From Streptomyces bambusae (GTDB lineage: Bacteria > Actinomycetota > Actinomycetes > Streptomycetales > Streptomycetaceae), in contig NZ_JAJAUZ010000050.1 of NCBI RefSeq assembly GCF_020532645.1, positions 1 through 55,668 of the forward strand: a DNA stretch of 55,668 nt, written 5' to 3'. This document shows, piece by piece, positions 34,716-43,172 of this stretch (position 1 is the stretch's first letter; each line of letters begins with the position of its first letter). A program made the translations under genes and the position numbers. The notes beneath the pieces are model-generated. The model saw only the letters and a program-made list of their open reading frames with translations, was not told the origin of the DNA and made no database searches.

Positions 34716-35864
34716 ATGACGAGCGAGACGCCCAACCTGCCCACCCCGGACCAGATCCGCCGCGCCCCGAAGGTGCTCCTGCACGACCACCTCGACGGCG
34801 GCCTGCGCCCCGGGACCATCATCGAGCTGGCCCAGGCGGTCGGCTACGACAAGCTCCCCGAGACCGACGCGGACAAGCTCGGCGTGTGGTTCCGCGACGC
34901 CGCCGACTCCGGCTCGCTGCCGCGGTACCTGGAGACCTTCGCCCACACCTGCGCCGTCATGCAGACCAAGGAGGCGCTCTTCCGGGTCGCCGCCGAGTGC
35001 GCCGAGGACCTCGCCGAGGACGGCGTCGTCTACGCCGAGATCCGCTACGCGCCCGAGCAGCACCTCGAAGCCGGCCTGACCCTCGAAGAGGTCGTCGAGG
35101 CCGTCAACGACGGCTTCCGCGAGGGCGAGCGGCGCGCCAAGGCCAACGGCCACCGCATCCGCGTCGGCGCCCTGCTGACCGCCATGCGGCACGCGGCCCG
35201 CGCCCTGGAGATCGCCGAGCTCGCCAACCGCTACCGGGACAACGGCGTCGTCGGCTTCGACATCGCCGGCGCCGAGGCCGGGTTCCCTCCCACCCGCCAC
35301 CTGGACGCGTTCGAGTACCTCAAGCGCGAGAACAACCACTTCACGATCCACGCGGGCGAGGCCTTCGGCCTGCCGTCGATCTGGCAGGCCCTGCAGTGGT
35401 GCGGCGCCGACCGGCTCGGCCACGGCGTGAAGATCATCGACGACATCGAGGTCGCCGAGGACGGCGGCGTCACGCTCGGCCGGCTGGCCTCGTACGTCCG
35501 GGACAAGCGCATCCCGCTGGAGATGTGCCCCACCTCCAACCTGCAGACGGGCGCCGCCGCCTCGTACGCCGAGCACCCCATCGGCCTGCTGCGCAAGCTG
35601 CACTTCCGGCTGACCGTCAACACCGACAACCGGCTGATGAGCGGCACCAGCATGACCCGCGAGTTCGAGCACCTGGTCGACACGTTCGGCTATTCGCTCG
35701 ACGACATGCAGTGGTTCACCGTCAACGCGATGAAGTCCGCGTTCATTCCTTTCGATGAACGACTGGCGATGATCAACGACGTGGTGAAGCCCGGCTATGC
35801 CGAGCTGAAGTCGGAATGGCTGTTCCGTCAGACCGCTTCCACCAGCGGTTCTGTCTCTTCCTAG
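34716..35864 (+). CDS. add: Adenosine deaminase
   Basis: This 382-residue zinc enzyme converts adenosine and deoxyadenosine to inosine and deoxyinosine. Metal and catalytic motifs are LLHDHLDGGLRP (His pair), FTIHAGEAFG (His and catalytic Glu), RLGHGVKI and the late TVNTDNRLMSGTSM (Asp). The length is typical of bacterial and actinobacterial Add. It is a single gene, with its own copy of the nucleoside operator and a rho-independent-like hairpin after it, and its product would feed the purine nucleoside phosphorylase encoded at 51.3 kb. Confidence 0.95.
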   Translation: MTSETPNLPTPDQIRRAPKVLLHDHLDGGLRPGTIIELAQAVGYDKLPETDADKLGVWFRDAADSGSLPRYLETFAHTCAVMQTKEALFRVAAECAEDLAEDGVVYAEIRYAPEQHLEAGLTLEEVVEAVNDGFREGERRAKANGHRIRVGALLTAMRHAARALEIAELANRYRDNGVVGFDIAGAEAGFPPTRHLDAFEYLKRENNHFTIHAGEAFGLPSIWQALQWCGADRLGHGVKIIDDIEVAEDGGVTLGRLASYVRDKRIPLEMCPTSNLQTGAAASYAEHPIGLLRKLHFRLTVNTDNRLMSGTSMTREFEHLVDTFGYSLDDMQWFTVNAMKSAFIPFDERLAMINDVVKPGYAELKSEWLFRQTASTSGSVSS

Positions 35865-35882
35865 GCCAAGGCCTGACGTTCC

Positions 35883-35914
35883 GGAAGCGCCCGGGGAGCC
35901 GAATTCCCGGGCGC
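35883..35914 (+). terminator. add terminator
   Basis: AAGCGCCCGGG (35883-35893) pairs perfectly with 35904-35914 around a 10-base loop, followed by TTCTCGT. It lies 19 bases past the add stop. Confidence 0.8.
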
Positions 35915-36003
35915 TTTCTCGTATTTGAGGATGTTTGCAGGGCGGGGTTTGAGATCGCTAGTTTGCGGAGCCGCTCAGTTCCCTGTCGCAAGGACGAGAT
36001 TTC

Positions 36004-36285
36004 ATGAAGCAGTCAGCTGCCAAGACCCTCGGTGTCGCCGCCCTCGGTGCCGCCTTCGCCGCGGCCGCCGCGGGCACCGCTTCGGCGACTCCCGCCCTCG
36101 GCGCCGCCGACGCGCTCAGCACCGTCACCGGCGTGACCAACGCGGTGCCGGTGGCGGACACGCTCGGCAAGGTCACCAACCACACCCAGGGCGAGGAGGG
36201 CCAGAGCGAGTCCTCCGACCCGCTCAAGGGCGCGACCGGTCTGCTCGGCGGCCTGCCGCTGCAGGGTGGCGGTCTGCCGCTCTGA
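36004..36285 (+). CDS. Small exported protein, unknown
   Basis: This 93-residue protein has a clear signal peptide (KTLGVAALGAAFAAAAAGTASA, cleavage after about residue 28). A mature part of about 65 residues is rich in Thr, Val, Gly and Ala (TVTGVTNAVPVADTLGKVTN) and ends with the repeated GGLPLQGGGLPL. There are no cysteines. ATG 36004 is preceded by AAGGACGAG. I do not recognise a family. A second small exported protein of similar composition lies at 43173. A hairpin follows at 36311-36349. Confidence 0.75.
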   Translation: MKQSAAKTLGVAALGAAFAAAAAGTASATPALGAADALSTVTGVTNAVPVADTLGKVTNHTQGEEGQSESSDPLKGATGLLGGLPLQGGGLPL

Positions 36286-36310
36286 CCCGCTGCGTTCCGT
36301 ACGTGTGCAC

Positions 36311-36349
36311 GACGGGCGCACGCCTCTTCGACGAGGTGTGCGCCCTGTC
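36311..36349 (+). terminator. Hairpin after small exported protein gene
   Basis: GACGGGCGCACGCCTC pairs with GAGGTGTGCGCCCTGTC with one bulge and one mismatch around a TTCGAC-type loop. It starts 26 bases after the stop. Confidence 0.6.
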
Positions 36350-36413
36350 GCACCCTGTGCCAGGATCGCGCCCAACTGCCGGACCACGTACGGGCAATGA
36401 GGTTCCAAGAGAC

Positions 36414-37139
36414 ATGCACGTGAAGGCGAGGGGCGCCGCCGCGCTCCTGACGGTTCCCGTCCTGCTGTTCGCCGCCGGCTGCGCCGGCGAGCATGCCGGC
36501 ACCCAGGACGCCGGCGAGGGCAAGAGCTCCGGGCAGCCCGCGTCCGGTGCCTCCGCGGCCGCCGCCGGCACCCCCCTGGAGCGCGCCGCGCTCGCCCCCG
36601 GCGACCTCGACGGCTACCAGATCTCCACCGGCGCCAAGGACCCCCGCGCCACCAAGGGCCAGCCGCAGGCCGACCGCAAGGCCTGCCAGCCGCTCGCCGA
36701 CATCATGGGCGACGAGCCCGACCTCAAGGCCCGCGAGACCGTCAGCCGGGGCGCCGGCTCCCGTACGGTGCTCGGCCTCGCCGTGTCCGCCTCCCTCAGC
36801 TCGTACGCCGAGGCCGACGCCCGCGGCCTGCTCGAGGGCCTGCGCACGGCGCTGGACACCTGCAAGCAGGGCTACTCGGCGACCGTCGAGAAGCAGACCG
36901 GCAGCTACAAGGACGTACGCGCCACGGCGTACGAGGTCGGCGGCGACGAGAGCGTCAGCTGGACGACCACCGCCGTCGCCGGCGGCGTCTCCGCCCCGGT
37001 GCACCTCCTCGTGGTCCGCGAGGGGGCGACGGTGGTGCGGATGATGGCCCTGAACGTGGCCGGGAAGGGCGCCGCCGAGGTCCCGCACGACCTCGCCGAC
37101 AAGCAGCTGGAGAAGCTGGACCGGGTGCTCGGCGGCTGA
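36414..37139 (+). CDS. Lipoprotein, unknown function
   Basis: This 241-residue protein has a signal peptide with the lipobox LFAAGC (Cys about 23), a Gly/Ser/Ala-rich linker and a soluble domain (about 60-241) with segments ERAALAPGDLDGYQISTGAK, CQPLADIMGD, SRTVLGLAVSASLSSYAEAD and VHLLVVREGATVVRMMALNV. The shape resembles small Streptomyces lipoproteins of the LpqN/sensor-like type; no enzymatic motif is visible. ATG 36414 is used, with a weak ribosome-binding site. It ends 13 bases before the convergent PspC gene. Confidence 0.8.
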   Translation: MHVKARGAAALLTVPVLLFAAGCAGEHAGTQDAGEGKSSGQPASGASAAAAGTPLERAALAPGDLDGYQISTGAKDPRATKGQPQADRKACQPLADIMGDEPDLKARETVSRGAGSRTVLGLAVSASLSSYAEADARGLLEGLRTALDTCKQGYSATVEKQTGSYKDVRATAYEVGGDESVSWTTTAVAGGVSAPVHLLVVREGATVVRMMALNVAGKGAAEVPHDLADKQLEKLDRVLGG

Positions 37140-37152
37140 CCGCCGGCCGCGG

Positions 37153-37359
37153 TCACCAGCCGGTGGTGGCCTTGGCGGAGTTCTCGTTCGGGAGCAGCAG
37201 CCACAGCGCCAGGTAGACCAGGAACTGCGGGCCGGGCAGCAGGCAGGAGACCGCGAAGATGACGCGCATCGTCGTCGCGGACATTCCGAAGCGGCGCGCC
37301 AGCGCGGCGCAGACTCCGCCGATCATTCGTCCGTCACGGGGGCGGGCCAGGGCGGTCAT
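37153..37359 (-). CDS. PspC-domain membrane protein
   Basis: This 68-residue protein is a compact PspC domain: RPRDGRMIGGVCAALARRFG followed by one hydrophobic segment VIFAVSCLLPGPQFLVYLAL and a short basic tail. PspC proteins take part in membrane-stress responses; the partner is unknown here. ATG 37359 follows GAAGGAG at ideal spacing. It is 36 bases downstream of the VanZ gene and probably co-transcribed with it. Confidence 0.87.
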   Translation of the reverse strand: MTALARPRDGRMIGGVCAALARRFGMSATTMRVIFAVSCLLPGPQFLVYLALWLLLPNENSAKATTGW

Positions 37360-37395
37360 GGGATTCTCCTTCGTCGTACCGCTTTCTGCGATGTC

Positions 37396-37974
37396 TCAAT
37401 ACTCCCGGGGAATCGCCGACAGGACGTCGCTCCAAGGGGCGATGCCGACCCTGGAAATATTCGGGGTCGGCCCCTGAGAACCCGGCACGGATTCCGGGGC
37501 GGAACTCCGCCCGCGGCGCAGCCGGGCCCGCAGGACGGGGACCACGGCGAGGTGCGCGAGGGCCACTCCGGCGGTGTTGAGGAGCAGCGAGTCCACGTCC
37601 ACGACCCGCCCCGGCACCGCGCTCTGCAGCATCTCGATGGCGAGGGAGACCAGGGCGCCGGTGGCCGTGGTGCGGGCCAGGGAGGCCAGCGGGGAGACGG
37701 CGGCGAGCCGGCCGCCCACCAGGGGCAGCAGAACGCCGAGCGGGGCGAGGAGGACGAGGGCGGAGCCGATCCGGCGGGCGGCCCCGACCGGCCCGTACGC
37801 GAGGTCCGCGCGGATCCCCGCCAGCGGGGTGAGGTTGCCGGCCGCGGCCCAGGGCACGTCCAGGGGACGCAGCGTGAACCAGCCGACGAGTGCCAGGTGC
37901 GCGAGGAGCAGGACGCCGCTCACGGCCCGGAGTCGTATGGCGGTGGTGCCGCCCACGTCATGACGCTGTTGCAC
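37396..37974 (-). CDS. VanZ-family membrane protein
   Basis: This protein of about 192 residues has four or five hydrophobic segments and the VanZ signatures VGWFTLRPLDVPWA, NLTPLAGIRADL and SLAIEMLQSAVPGRVVDVDS (LLLNTAGV). VanZ-like proteins are linked to glycopeptide and teicoplanin tolerance in some Firmicutes; in Streptomyces the role is unknown. The GTG at 37974 starts the frame without an obvious ribosome-binding site; a GTG six codons later is an alternative. It is followed by pspC on the same strand. Confidence 0.8.
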   Translation of the reverse strand: MQQRHDVGGTTAIRLRAVSGVLLLAHLALVGWFTLRPLDVPWAAAGNLTPLAGIRADLAYGPVGAARRIGSALVLLAPLGVLLPLVGGRLAAVSPLASLARTTATGALVSLAIEMLQSAVPGRVVDVDSLLLNTAGVALAHLAVVPVLRARLRRGRSSAPESVPGSQGPTPNISRVGIAPWSDVLSAIPREY

Positions 37975-38053
37975 ACCCCCAGGGACGCGGCCACCGGTGG
38001 GGGCGGTTCCGCAAGCGGGGTGTGACGCACGCCCCGCTCCCCGGAGGCCGGTC

Positions 38054-38680
38054 TCAGCGGGTGGCGAAGAGGACCGCGAGCAGCAGGGCGCCGGCCACGG
38101 CCGGGGCGATGAGCTCGTACGTCCAGCGGATCGCGGGCTCGCCCTGGGCGCCCGGCCGGGCGGTGGCGACGGCCTGCTCGTGGATCTCGGCGAGGTCCTT
38201 CACGTGCTGGTCGGCGACGGCCCGGCTGACCTCGTCCTGCTGGCCCGGCACCACGTCCTCGCCGGCGGCCTTGCGCTTGGCGTTGCGGCGGGTGGCGGCC
38301 TTGCGCTGGCGCAGCGAGACCGGGATCGCCCACAGCTGGTAGGTGGCGTCGCCGACCAGGGCCTCGGCCGAGTAGCGGGCCCGTACGGCGGCCACCGAGG
38401 CCCACGGCAGCTCGATGGTGCGGAACGGGTTGCGGATCTTGAGGCGGTCCTCGTTGGCGAAGACCGCGGGCCGCAGGGTGTACGCGACCACCAGCGGGGC
38501 GGCGGTCAGGAAGCCGGCCAGGGCGAACCACGGGGTCCGGCCGCTGCCGCGGACCACGGCGTCGCCGCAGATCCACAGGCCGAACGCCAGCAGCAGCACG
38601 CCGGCGACCAGGGCGCCGTTGGATCGGTAGACCCGGTCCGCGTAGGCCGGTTCCTCGTGGGGCTGCTGGGGGCTCGTCAT
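38054..38680 (-). CDS. PH-domain membrane protein
   Basis: This 208-residue protein has two membrane helices near the N-terminus (VAGVLLLAFGLWICGDAVV and WFALAGFLTAAPLVVAYTLR) and a bacterial PH-like domain (about 65-125, EDRLKIRNPFRTIELPWASV). A charged helix (RQRKAATRRNAKRKAAGED) and one C-terminal membrane helix follow. The function of this family is unknown. CAGAAT lies 7 bases before ATG 38680, so it may be leaderless. It lies 79 bases upstream of the VanZ start on the same strand. Confidence 0.8.
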   Translation of the reverse strand: MTSPQQPHEEPAYADRVYRSNGALVAGVLLLAFGLWICGDAVVRGSGRTPWFALAGFLTAAPLVVAYTLRPAVFANEDRLKIRNPFRTIELPWASVAAVRARYSAEALVGDATYQLWAIPVSLRQRKAATRRNAKRKAAGEDVVPGQQDEVSRAVADQHVKDLAEIHEQAVATARPGAQGEPAIRWTYELIAPAVAGALLLAVLFATR

Positions 38681-38757
38681 GCGCCCGATTCTGCCTCACG
38701 CGGCCGTGGCCCACGCGGCCGGAGCCGCCGGGCGGGTGCGGGGCCGGAAACGGCGGC

Positions 38758-38787
38758 GGCGGGCCGCCCGCGAGGGGGCGGCCCGCC
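38758..38787 (-). terminator. 12-bp hairpin after exported protein gene
   Basis: GGCGGGCCGCCC (38758-38769) pairs perfectly with 38776-38787 around a 6-base loop, 20 bases past the stop of the minus-strand gene at 38808. Confidence 0.7.
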
Positions 38788-38807
38788 ACCGGCGGACAGG
38801 AGGGGGA

Positions 38808-39557
38808 TCAGCCCTTGGCGGGCGTGCAGCCCAGCGGGAGCTTCGGGAAGCCGGCGCGGCCGAACGGCGCGTCCCCGCCCTGGGTCTTCCACTCGAAGAC
38901 CGGCTTGGCGGTGTCCGCCTTGAGGATGCGCGCGACGATGCCCGCCGAGGACGGCAGCGAGGTGCGGCCGCGGTGCAGGGTGGCGTACGCCTCCGTCGGC
39001 GTGGCCCACTCGCGCAGCACGGCCTTCGGGCCCTTCGGCGAGGTGGTCAGGTCGGCGAACATGCCGGCGCCGATGTTCGTGCGGGAGACCTGCGAGACGC
39101 AGCCGCGGCCCAGGTCGGAGTTGCGGACCGGGAGCTTGTAGGTGGCGACCTTGGTGCTGCCGTCCTTGGTGACCTTCAGCTCGGGGCGCGCCGAGTCCAG
39201 CTTGACCAGGGCCGTCTTCATCCCGTGCAGGCGCTTGGCCGGGTGGCTGCTGTCGAGGAGGCCCTCGACGCGGACCATGTAGGTGTCGCCGGGGGTCCAG
39301 TCCAGGCCGGCGTAGCGCAGCCAGGCCTCCGGGCCGGTCTTGTCGTTGTTGCGGAGCACCGCGACGATCCCGTTGCCGATCGCGACCGCCTGGCCGAGGT
39401 AGCGGCTGTCGTCCGCCGGGCGCGGCGCGGCGCCGACGGTGCCGTGCACGACCGGGGCGGCCGGCCGGCCGGCGGCGAACACCGTGCCGGCCGCGGGGGC
39501 GAGCAGGGCGCCGGCGAGGACGGCGGTGGCGAGGGCGGAACGGGCGGCGGTACGCAT
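38808..39557 (-). CDS. Exported protein, unknown function
   Basis: This 249-residue protein begins with a signal peptide (RSALATAVLAGALLAPAAGT, cleavage near AAG). The mature domain includes YLGQAVAIGNGIVAVLRNND, WTPGDTYMVRVEGLLDSSHP, a single pair of cysteines (GRGCVSQVS and LPLGCTPAKG, possibly bridged) and GIVARILKADTAKPVFEWKT. No family is recognised. ATG 39557 follows CAGGAG. Its promoter region abuts that of deoC, with which it is divergent. Confidence 0.75.
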   Translation of the reverse strand: MRTAARSALATAVLAGALLAPAAGTVFAAGRPAAPVVHGTVGAAPRPADDSRYLGQAVAIGNGIVAVLRNNDKTGPEAWLRYAGLDWTPGDTYMVRVEGLLDSSHPAKRLHGMKTALVKLDSARPELKVTKDGSTKVATYKLPVRNSDLGRGCVSQVSRTNIGAGMFADLTTSPKGPKAVLREWATPTEAYATLHRGRTSLPSSAGIVARILKADTAKPVFEWKTQGGDAPFGRAGFPKLPLGCTPAKG

Positions 39558-39737
39558 AACGACTCCTGAAGCATTGTCTCGGTAAGGGAAGGAGAGCCGC
39601 ATGCCGCGTTGTCTCTGTCGGGCTTTCATCCGGTCAGGTCTGGCGGGCTGCAGGAATGAATTTAGTGATCTTGTACGGCCGGTAGATCCGCTTCCCGTCA
39701 CGGATGTGTCACGGCCCGCTCGGTCGAGCAGTGGGGG

Positions 39738-39773
39738 GTGACAGGTCGCTACGCGCGTAGATATGCTCATCTG
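39738..39773 (+). promoter_or_regulatory. deoC promoter with embedded operator
   Basis: GTGACA (39738-39743) as -35, an 18-base spacer, and TATGCT (39762-39767) as -10 form a near-ideal promoter. The spacer contains the perfect operator CTACGCGCGTAG (39749-39760). The GTG start at 39774 lies 6 bases past the -10, so the mRNA is predicted leaderless and fully exposed to repression by occlusion. Confidence 0.8.
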
Positions 39774-40742
39774 GTGACCATGCCCACCACATCCCCCGCA
39801 TTCGCTGACGTGACGACGTCCGACAGCGCACTGCGCCGCTTCCTCCACGGGCTGCCCGGCGTCGACGCCGTCGGCCTGGAGGCCCGCGCGGCCGCGCTCG
39901 GCACCCGCTCGATCAAGACCACGGCCAAGGCGTACGCCATCGACCTGGCCATCTCGATGATCGACCTGACGACGCTGGAAGGCGCGGACACCCCGGGCAA
40001 GGTCCGGGCGCTCGCCGCCAAGGCCGTCATCCCCGACCCGACCGACCGTACGACCCCGATGACCGCCGCGGTCTGCGTCTACCCCGACATGGTGGCCACC
40101 GCGAAGGCCGCCCTGAACGGCGCGGACGTCAAGGTCGCCTCGGTCGCCACCGCCTTCCCGGCCGGCCGCGCCGCGCTGCCGGTGAAGCTGGCCGACACCC
40201 GGGACGCCGTCGCCGCGGGCGCCGACGAGATCGACATGGTCATCGACCGTGGCGCCTTCCTCGCCGGCCGCTACCTGGAGACGTACGAGCTGATCAAGGC
40301 GATCAAGGAGGCCTGCGTCCGCGAGGACGGCACGGCCGCCCGCCTCAAGGTCATCTTCGAGACCGGCGAGCTGTCCACCTACGACAACATCCGCCGCGCC
40401 TCCTGGATCGGCATGCTGGCCGGGGCGGACTTCATCAAGACCTCCACCGGCAAGGTGGGCGTCAACGCGACCCCCGCGAACACCCTGCTGATGCTCGAAG
40501 CCGTCCGCGACTTCAAGGCGCAGACTGGAATCCAGATCGGTGTGAAGCCGGCGGGCGGCATCCGGACCACCAAGGACGCCATCAAGTTCCTGGTCCTGGT
40601 CAACGAGACCGTGGGCGCGGACTGGCTGACCAACGAGTGGTTCCGTTTCGGCGCCTCCAGCCTGCTGAACGACCTGCTCATGCAGCGCCAGAAGCTGAGC
40701 ACCGGGCGTTACTCCGGTCCCGACTACGTGACGGTGGACTGA
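39774..40742 (+). CDS. deoC: Deoxyribose-phosphate aldolase
   Basis: This 322-residue class I aldolase cleaves 2-deoxyribose-5-phosphate to glyceraldehyde-3-phosphate and acetaldehyde. The Schiff-base Lys is in DFIKTSTGKVG (about residue 222). Other family parts are DLTTLEGADTPGKV, VCVYPDMVATAKAAL, VASVATAFPAG, EIDMVIDRGAFLAG, KVIFETGEL and GVKPAGGIRTTKDAIKFL. The GTG at 39774 is chosen on -10 spacing; ATG 39780 is the alternative. The two aldehyde dehydrogenase genes follow after 7 bases and then with overlap, a logical unit because DeoC makes an aldehyde. Confidence 0.95.
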   Translation: MTMPTTSPAFADVTTSDSALRRFLHGLPGVDAVGLEARAAALGTRSIKTTAKAYAIDLAISMIDLTTLEGADTPGKVRALAAKAVIPDPTDRTTPMTAAVCVYPDMVATAKAALNGADVKVASVATAFPAGRAALPVKLADTRDAVAAGADEIDMVIDRGAFLAGRYLETYELIKAIKEACVREDGTAARLKVIFETGELSTYDNIRRASWIGMLAGADFIKTSTGKVGVNATPANTLLMLEAVRDFKAQTGIQIGVKPAGGIRTTKDAIKFLVLVNETVGADWLTNEWFRFGASSLLNDLLMQRQKLSTGRYSGPDYVTVD

Positions 40743-40749
40743 GACCCTC

Positions 40750-42195
40750 ATGGAAAACAAGACATCCCTCTTCGAGTACGCACCGGCCCCCGAGTCGCGC
40801 TCCGTCGTCGACATCGCGCCCTCGTACGGCCTGTTCATCGACGGTGAGTTCACCGACGCCGCCGACGGCAAGGTCTTCAAGACCGTCAGCCCCAGCAGCG
40901 AGGAAGTCCTCGCGGAGGTCGCCCGCGCGGGCGCCGCCGACGTCGACCGGGCCGTCCAGGCCGCCCGCCGCGCCTTCGAGAAGTGGTCCGCGCTGCCCGG
41001 CTCCGAGCGCGCCAAGTACCTCTTCCGCATCGCCCGGATCATCCAGGAGCGCAGCCGCGAGCTGGCCGTCCTGGAGACGCTGGACAACGGCAAGCCGATC
41101 AAGGAGACCCGCGACGCGGACCTCCCGCTGGTCGCCGCGCACTTCTTCTACTACGCGGGCTGGGCCGACAAGCTCGACCACGCGGGCTACGGCGCGAACC
41201 CGCGCCCCCTCGGTGTGGCCGGCCAGGTCATCCCGTGGAACTTCCCGCTGCTGATGCTGGCCTGGAAGATCGCCCCGGCGCTCGCCACCGGCAACACGGT
41301 CGTGCTGAAGCCCGCCGAGACCACCCCGCTCTCGGCGCTGTTCTTCGCGGACATCTGCCGCCAGGCCGGTCTCCCCAAGGGCGTCGTCAACATCCTCCCC
41401 GGCTACGGGGACGCGGGCGCCGAGCTGGTCTCCCACCCCGACGTCAACAAGGTCGCCTTCACCGGCTCCACCGCGGTCGGCAAGGCCATCGCCCGCCAGG
41501 TCGCCGGCACCGACAAGAAGGTCACCCTGGAGCTGGGCGGCAAGGGCGCCAACATCGTCTTCGACGACGCGCCCGTCGACCAGGCCGTCGAGGGCATCGT
41601 CAACGGCATCTTCTTCAACCAGGGCCAGGTCTGCTGCGCGGGCTCCCGCCTGCTGGTCCAGGAGTCGATCCACGACGAGCTGCTCGACTCCCTCAAGCGC
41701 CGCCTGTCCACCCTGCGGCTGGGCGACCCGCTCGACAAGAACACCGACATCGGCGCGATCAACTCCGCCGAGCAGCTGGCCCGGATCACCGCGCTCGCGG
41801 AGACCGGCGAGGCCGAGGGCGCAGAGCGCTGGTCCCCGGCGTGCGAGCTGCCGTCCGCGGGCTACTGGTTCGCCCCGACGCTCTTCACGAACGTCACCCA
41901 GGCCCACACCGTCGCCCGTGACGAGATCTTCGGCCCGGTGCTGTCCGTGCTGACGTTCCGCACCCCGGACGAGGCCGTGGCCAAGGCCAACAACAGCCAG
42001 TACGGCCTGTCCGCCGGCATCTGGACGGAGAAGGGCTCCCGCATCCTCGCGGTCGCGGGCAAGCTCCGCGCGGGTGTCGTCTGGGCCAACACGTTCAACA
42101 AGTTCGACCCGACCTCGCCCTTCGGCGGCTACAAGGAGTCGGGCTTCGGCCGCGAGGGCGGCCGCCACGGCCTGGAGGGCTACCTCGATGTCTGA
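40750..42195 (+). CDS. Aldehyde dehydrogenase, full length
   Basis: This 481-residue NAD(P)-dependent enzyme has the complete ALDH fold. The NAD-binding region is VAGQVIPWNFPLLMLAWKIA and KPAETTPLSALFFADI, the general base is in TLELGGKGANIVF (Glu about 261), and the catalytic cysteine is in FNQGQVCCAGSRLL (Cys 295). EIFGPVLSVLTFRTPDEAVA and PFGGYKESGFGREGG close the protein. Following deoC in the same operon, its natural substrate is probably acetaldehyde from deoxyribose breakdown; that is inference. The next gene, a cysteine-free paralogue, overlaps its 3' end by 8 bases. Confidence 0.93.
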   Translation: MENKTSLFEYAPAPESRSVVDIAPSYGLFIDGEFTDAADGKVFKTVSPSSEEVLAEVARAGAADVDRAVQAARRAFEKWSALPGSERAKYLFRIARIIQERSRELAVLETLDNGKPIKETRDADLPLVAAHFFYYAGWADKLDHAGYGANPRPLGVAGQVIPWNFPLLMLAWKIAPALATGNTVVLKPAETTPLSALFFADICRQAGLPKGVVNILPGYGDAGAELVSHPDVNKVAFTGSTAVGKAIARQVAGTDKKVTLELGGKGANIVFDDAPVDQAVEGIVNGIFFNQGQVCCAGSRLLVQESIHDELLDSLKRRLSTLRLGDPLDKNTDIGAINSAEQLARITALAETGEAEGAERWSPACELPSAGYWFAPTLFTNVTQAHTVARDEIFGPVLSVLTFRTPDEAVAKANNSQYGLSAGIWTEKGSRILAVAGKLRAGVVWANTFNKFDPTSPFGGYKESGFGREGGRHGLEGYLDV

Positions 42196-43087
42196 GTCTT
42201 CTGCGTCCCGTCTGAACGTCTTCAAGACCTATAAGCTGTACGTCGGGGGCAAGTTCCCCCGCTCCGAGAGCGGCCGGGTGTACGAGGTGAGCGACACGAA
42301 GGGCAAGTGGCTGGCCAACGCCCCCCTCTCCTCCCGCAAGGACGCCCGTGACGCGGTCGTCGCCGCCCGCAAGGCCTTCGGCGGCTGGTCGGGCGCGACC
42401 GCGTACAACCGCGGCCAGATCCTCTACCGCATCGCCGAGATGCTGGAGGGCCGCCGTGACCAGTTCGTCCGCGAGGTCGGCGAGGCCGAGGGCCTGTCCA
42501 AGTCCAAGGCCGGCGCGGTCGTGGACGCGGCCATCGACCGCTGGGTCTGGTACGCGGGCTGGACCGACAAGATCGGCCAGGTCGTGGGCGGGGCCAACCC
42601 GGTCGCGGGCCCGTTCTTCAACCTCTCCACCCCCGAGCCGACCGGTGTGGTGACCGTCGTCGCCCCGCAGGACTCCTCGTTCCTCGGCCTGGTCTCGGTG
42701 ATCGCCCCGGTGATCGCGACGGGCAACACCGCCGTCGTCATCGCCAGCGAGAAGGCCCCGCTGCCGGCCCTCTCACTGGGCGAGGTGCTCGCCACCTCCG
42801 ACCTGCCCGGCGGCGTGGTCAACATCCTGTCCGGCAAGGCCGCCGAGATGGGCCCGCACCTGGCCGCGCACCAGGACGTCAACGCGATCGACCTGGCGGG
42901 CGCCGGTGCGGCCCTCGCCAAGGAGCTGGAGATCGCCGCGGCCGACAACCTCAAGCGCGTCCTGCGTCCACAGCCTGTGGACGACTGGAGTGCCGACCCC
43001 GGCACGCACCGCATGACCGCCTTCCTGGAGACCAAGACCGTCTGGCACCCCACGGGCTCGCTGGGCGCCTCGGGCTCCTCGTACTAG
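42188..43087 (+). CDS. Truncated aldehyde dehydrogenase paralogue without cysteine
   Basis: This 299-residue protein aligns with the N-terminal NAD-binding part of ALDHs: LYVGGKFPRSESGRVYEVSD, AYNRGQILYRIAEMLEGRRD, WVWYAGWTDKIGQVVGGANP, TGVVTVVAPQDSSFLGLV and VIASEKAPLPALSLGEVLAT. It then jumps to a C-terminal-like tail (RMTAFLETKTVWHPTG). The catalytic domain segment with the nucleophile is absent, and the whole protein has no cysteine. ATG 42188 overlaps the full-length ALDH gene, implying coupled, stoichiometric synthesis. It may be a structural or regulatory partner subunit; no frameshift is apparent. Confidence 0.85.
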   Translation: MSESSASRLNVFKTYKLYVGGKFPRSESGRVYEVSDTKGKWLANAPLSSRKDARDAVVAARKAFGGWSGATAYNRGQILYRIAEMLEGRRDQFVREVGEAEGLSKSKAGAVVDAAIDRWVWYAGWTDKIGQVVGGANPVAGPFFNLSTPEPTGVVTVVAPQDSSFLGLVSVIAPVIATGNTAVVIASEKAPLPALSLGEVLATSDLPGGVVNILSGKAAEMGPHLAAHQDVNAIDLAGAGAALAKELEIAAADNLKRVLRPQPVDDWSADPGTHRMTAFLETKTVWHPTGSLGASGSSY

Positions 43088-43101
43088 CCCGTACGCACGC
43101 A

Positions 43102-43144
43102 CGCAGGACCCCCGGCCGTGTCGCACCCGGCCGGGGGTCCTGCG
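43102..43144 (+). terminator. 17-bp hairpin after deoC operon
   Basis: CGCAGGACCCCCGGCCG (43102-43118) pairs perfectly with 43128-43144 around a 9-base loop, just after the second ALDH stop. It also faces the convergent small protein gene. Confidence 0.85.
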
Positions 43145-43172
43145 CATGCGGGCTTCCGGTCCGCCCGGCGGC

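Noticed and set aside
35045..35056. CTACGCGCCCGA inside add
   Set aside because: It is a half-site within coding sequence, explained by codons for Tyr-Ala-Pro.
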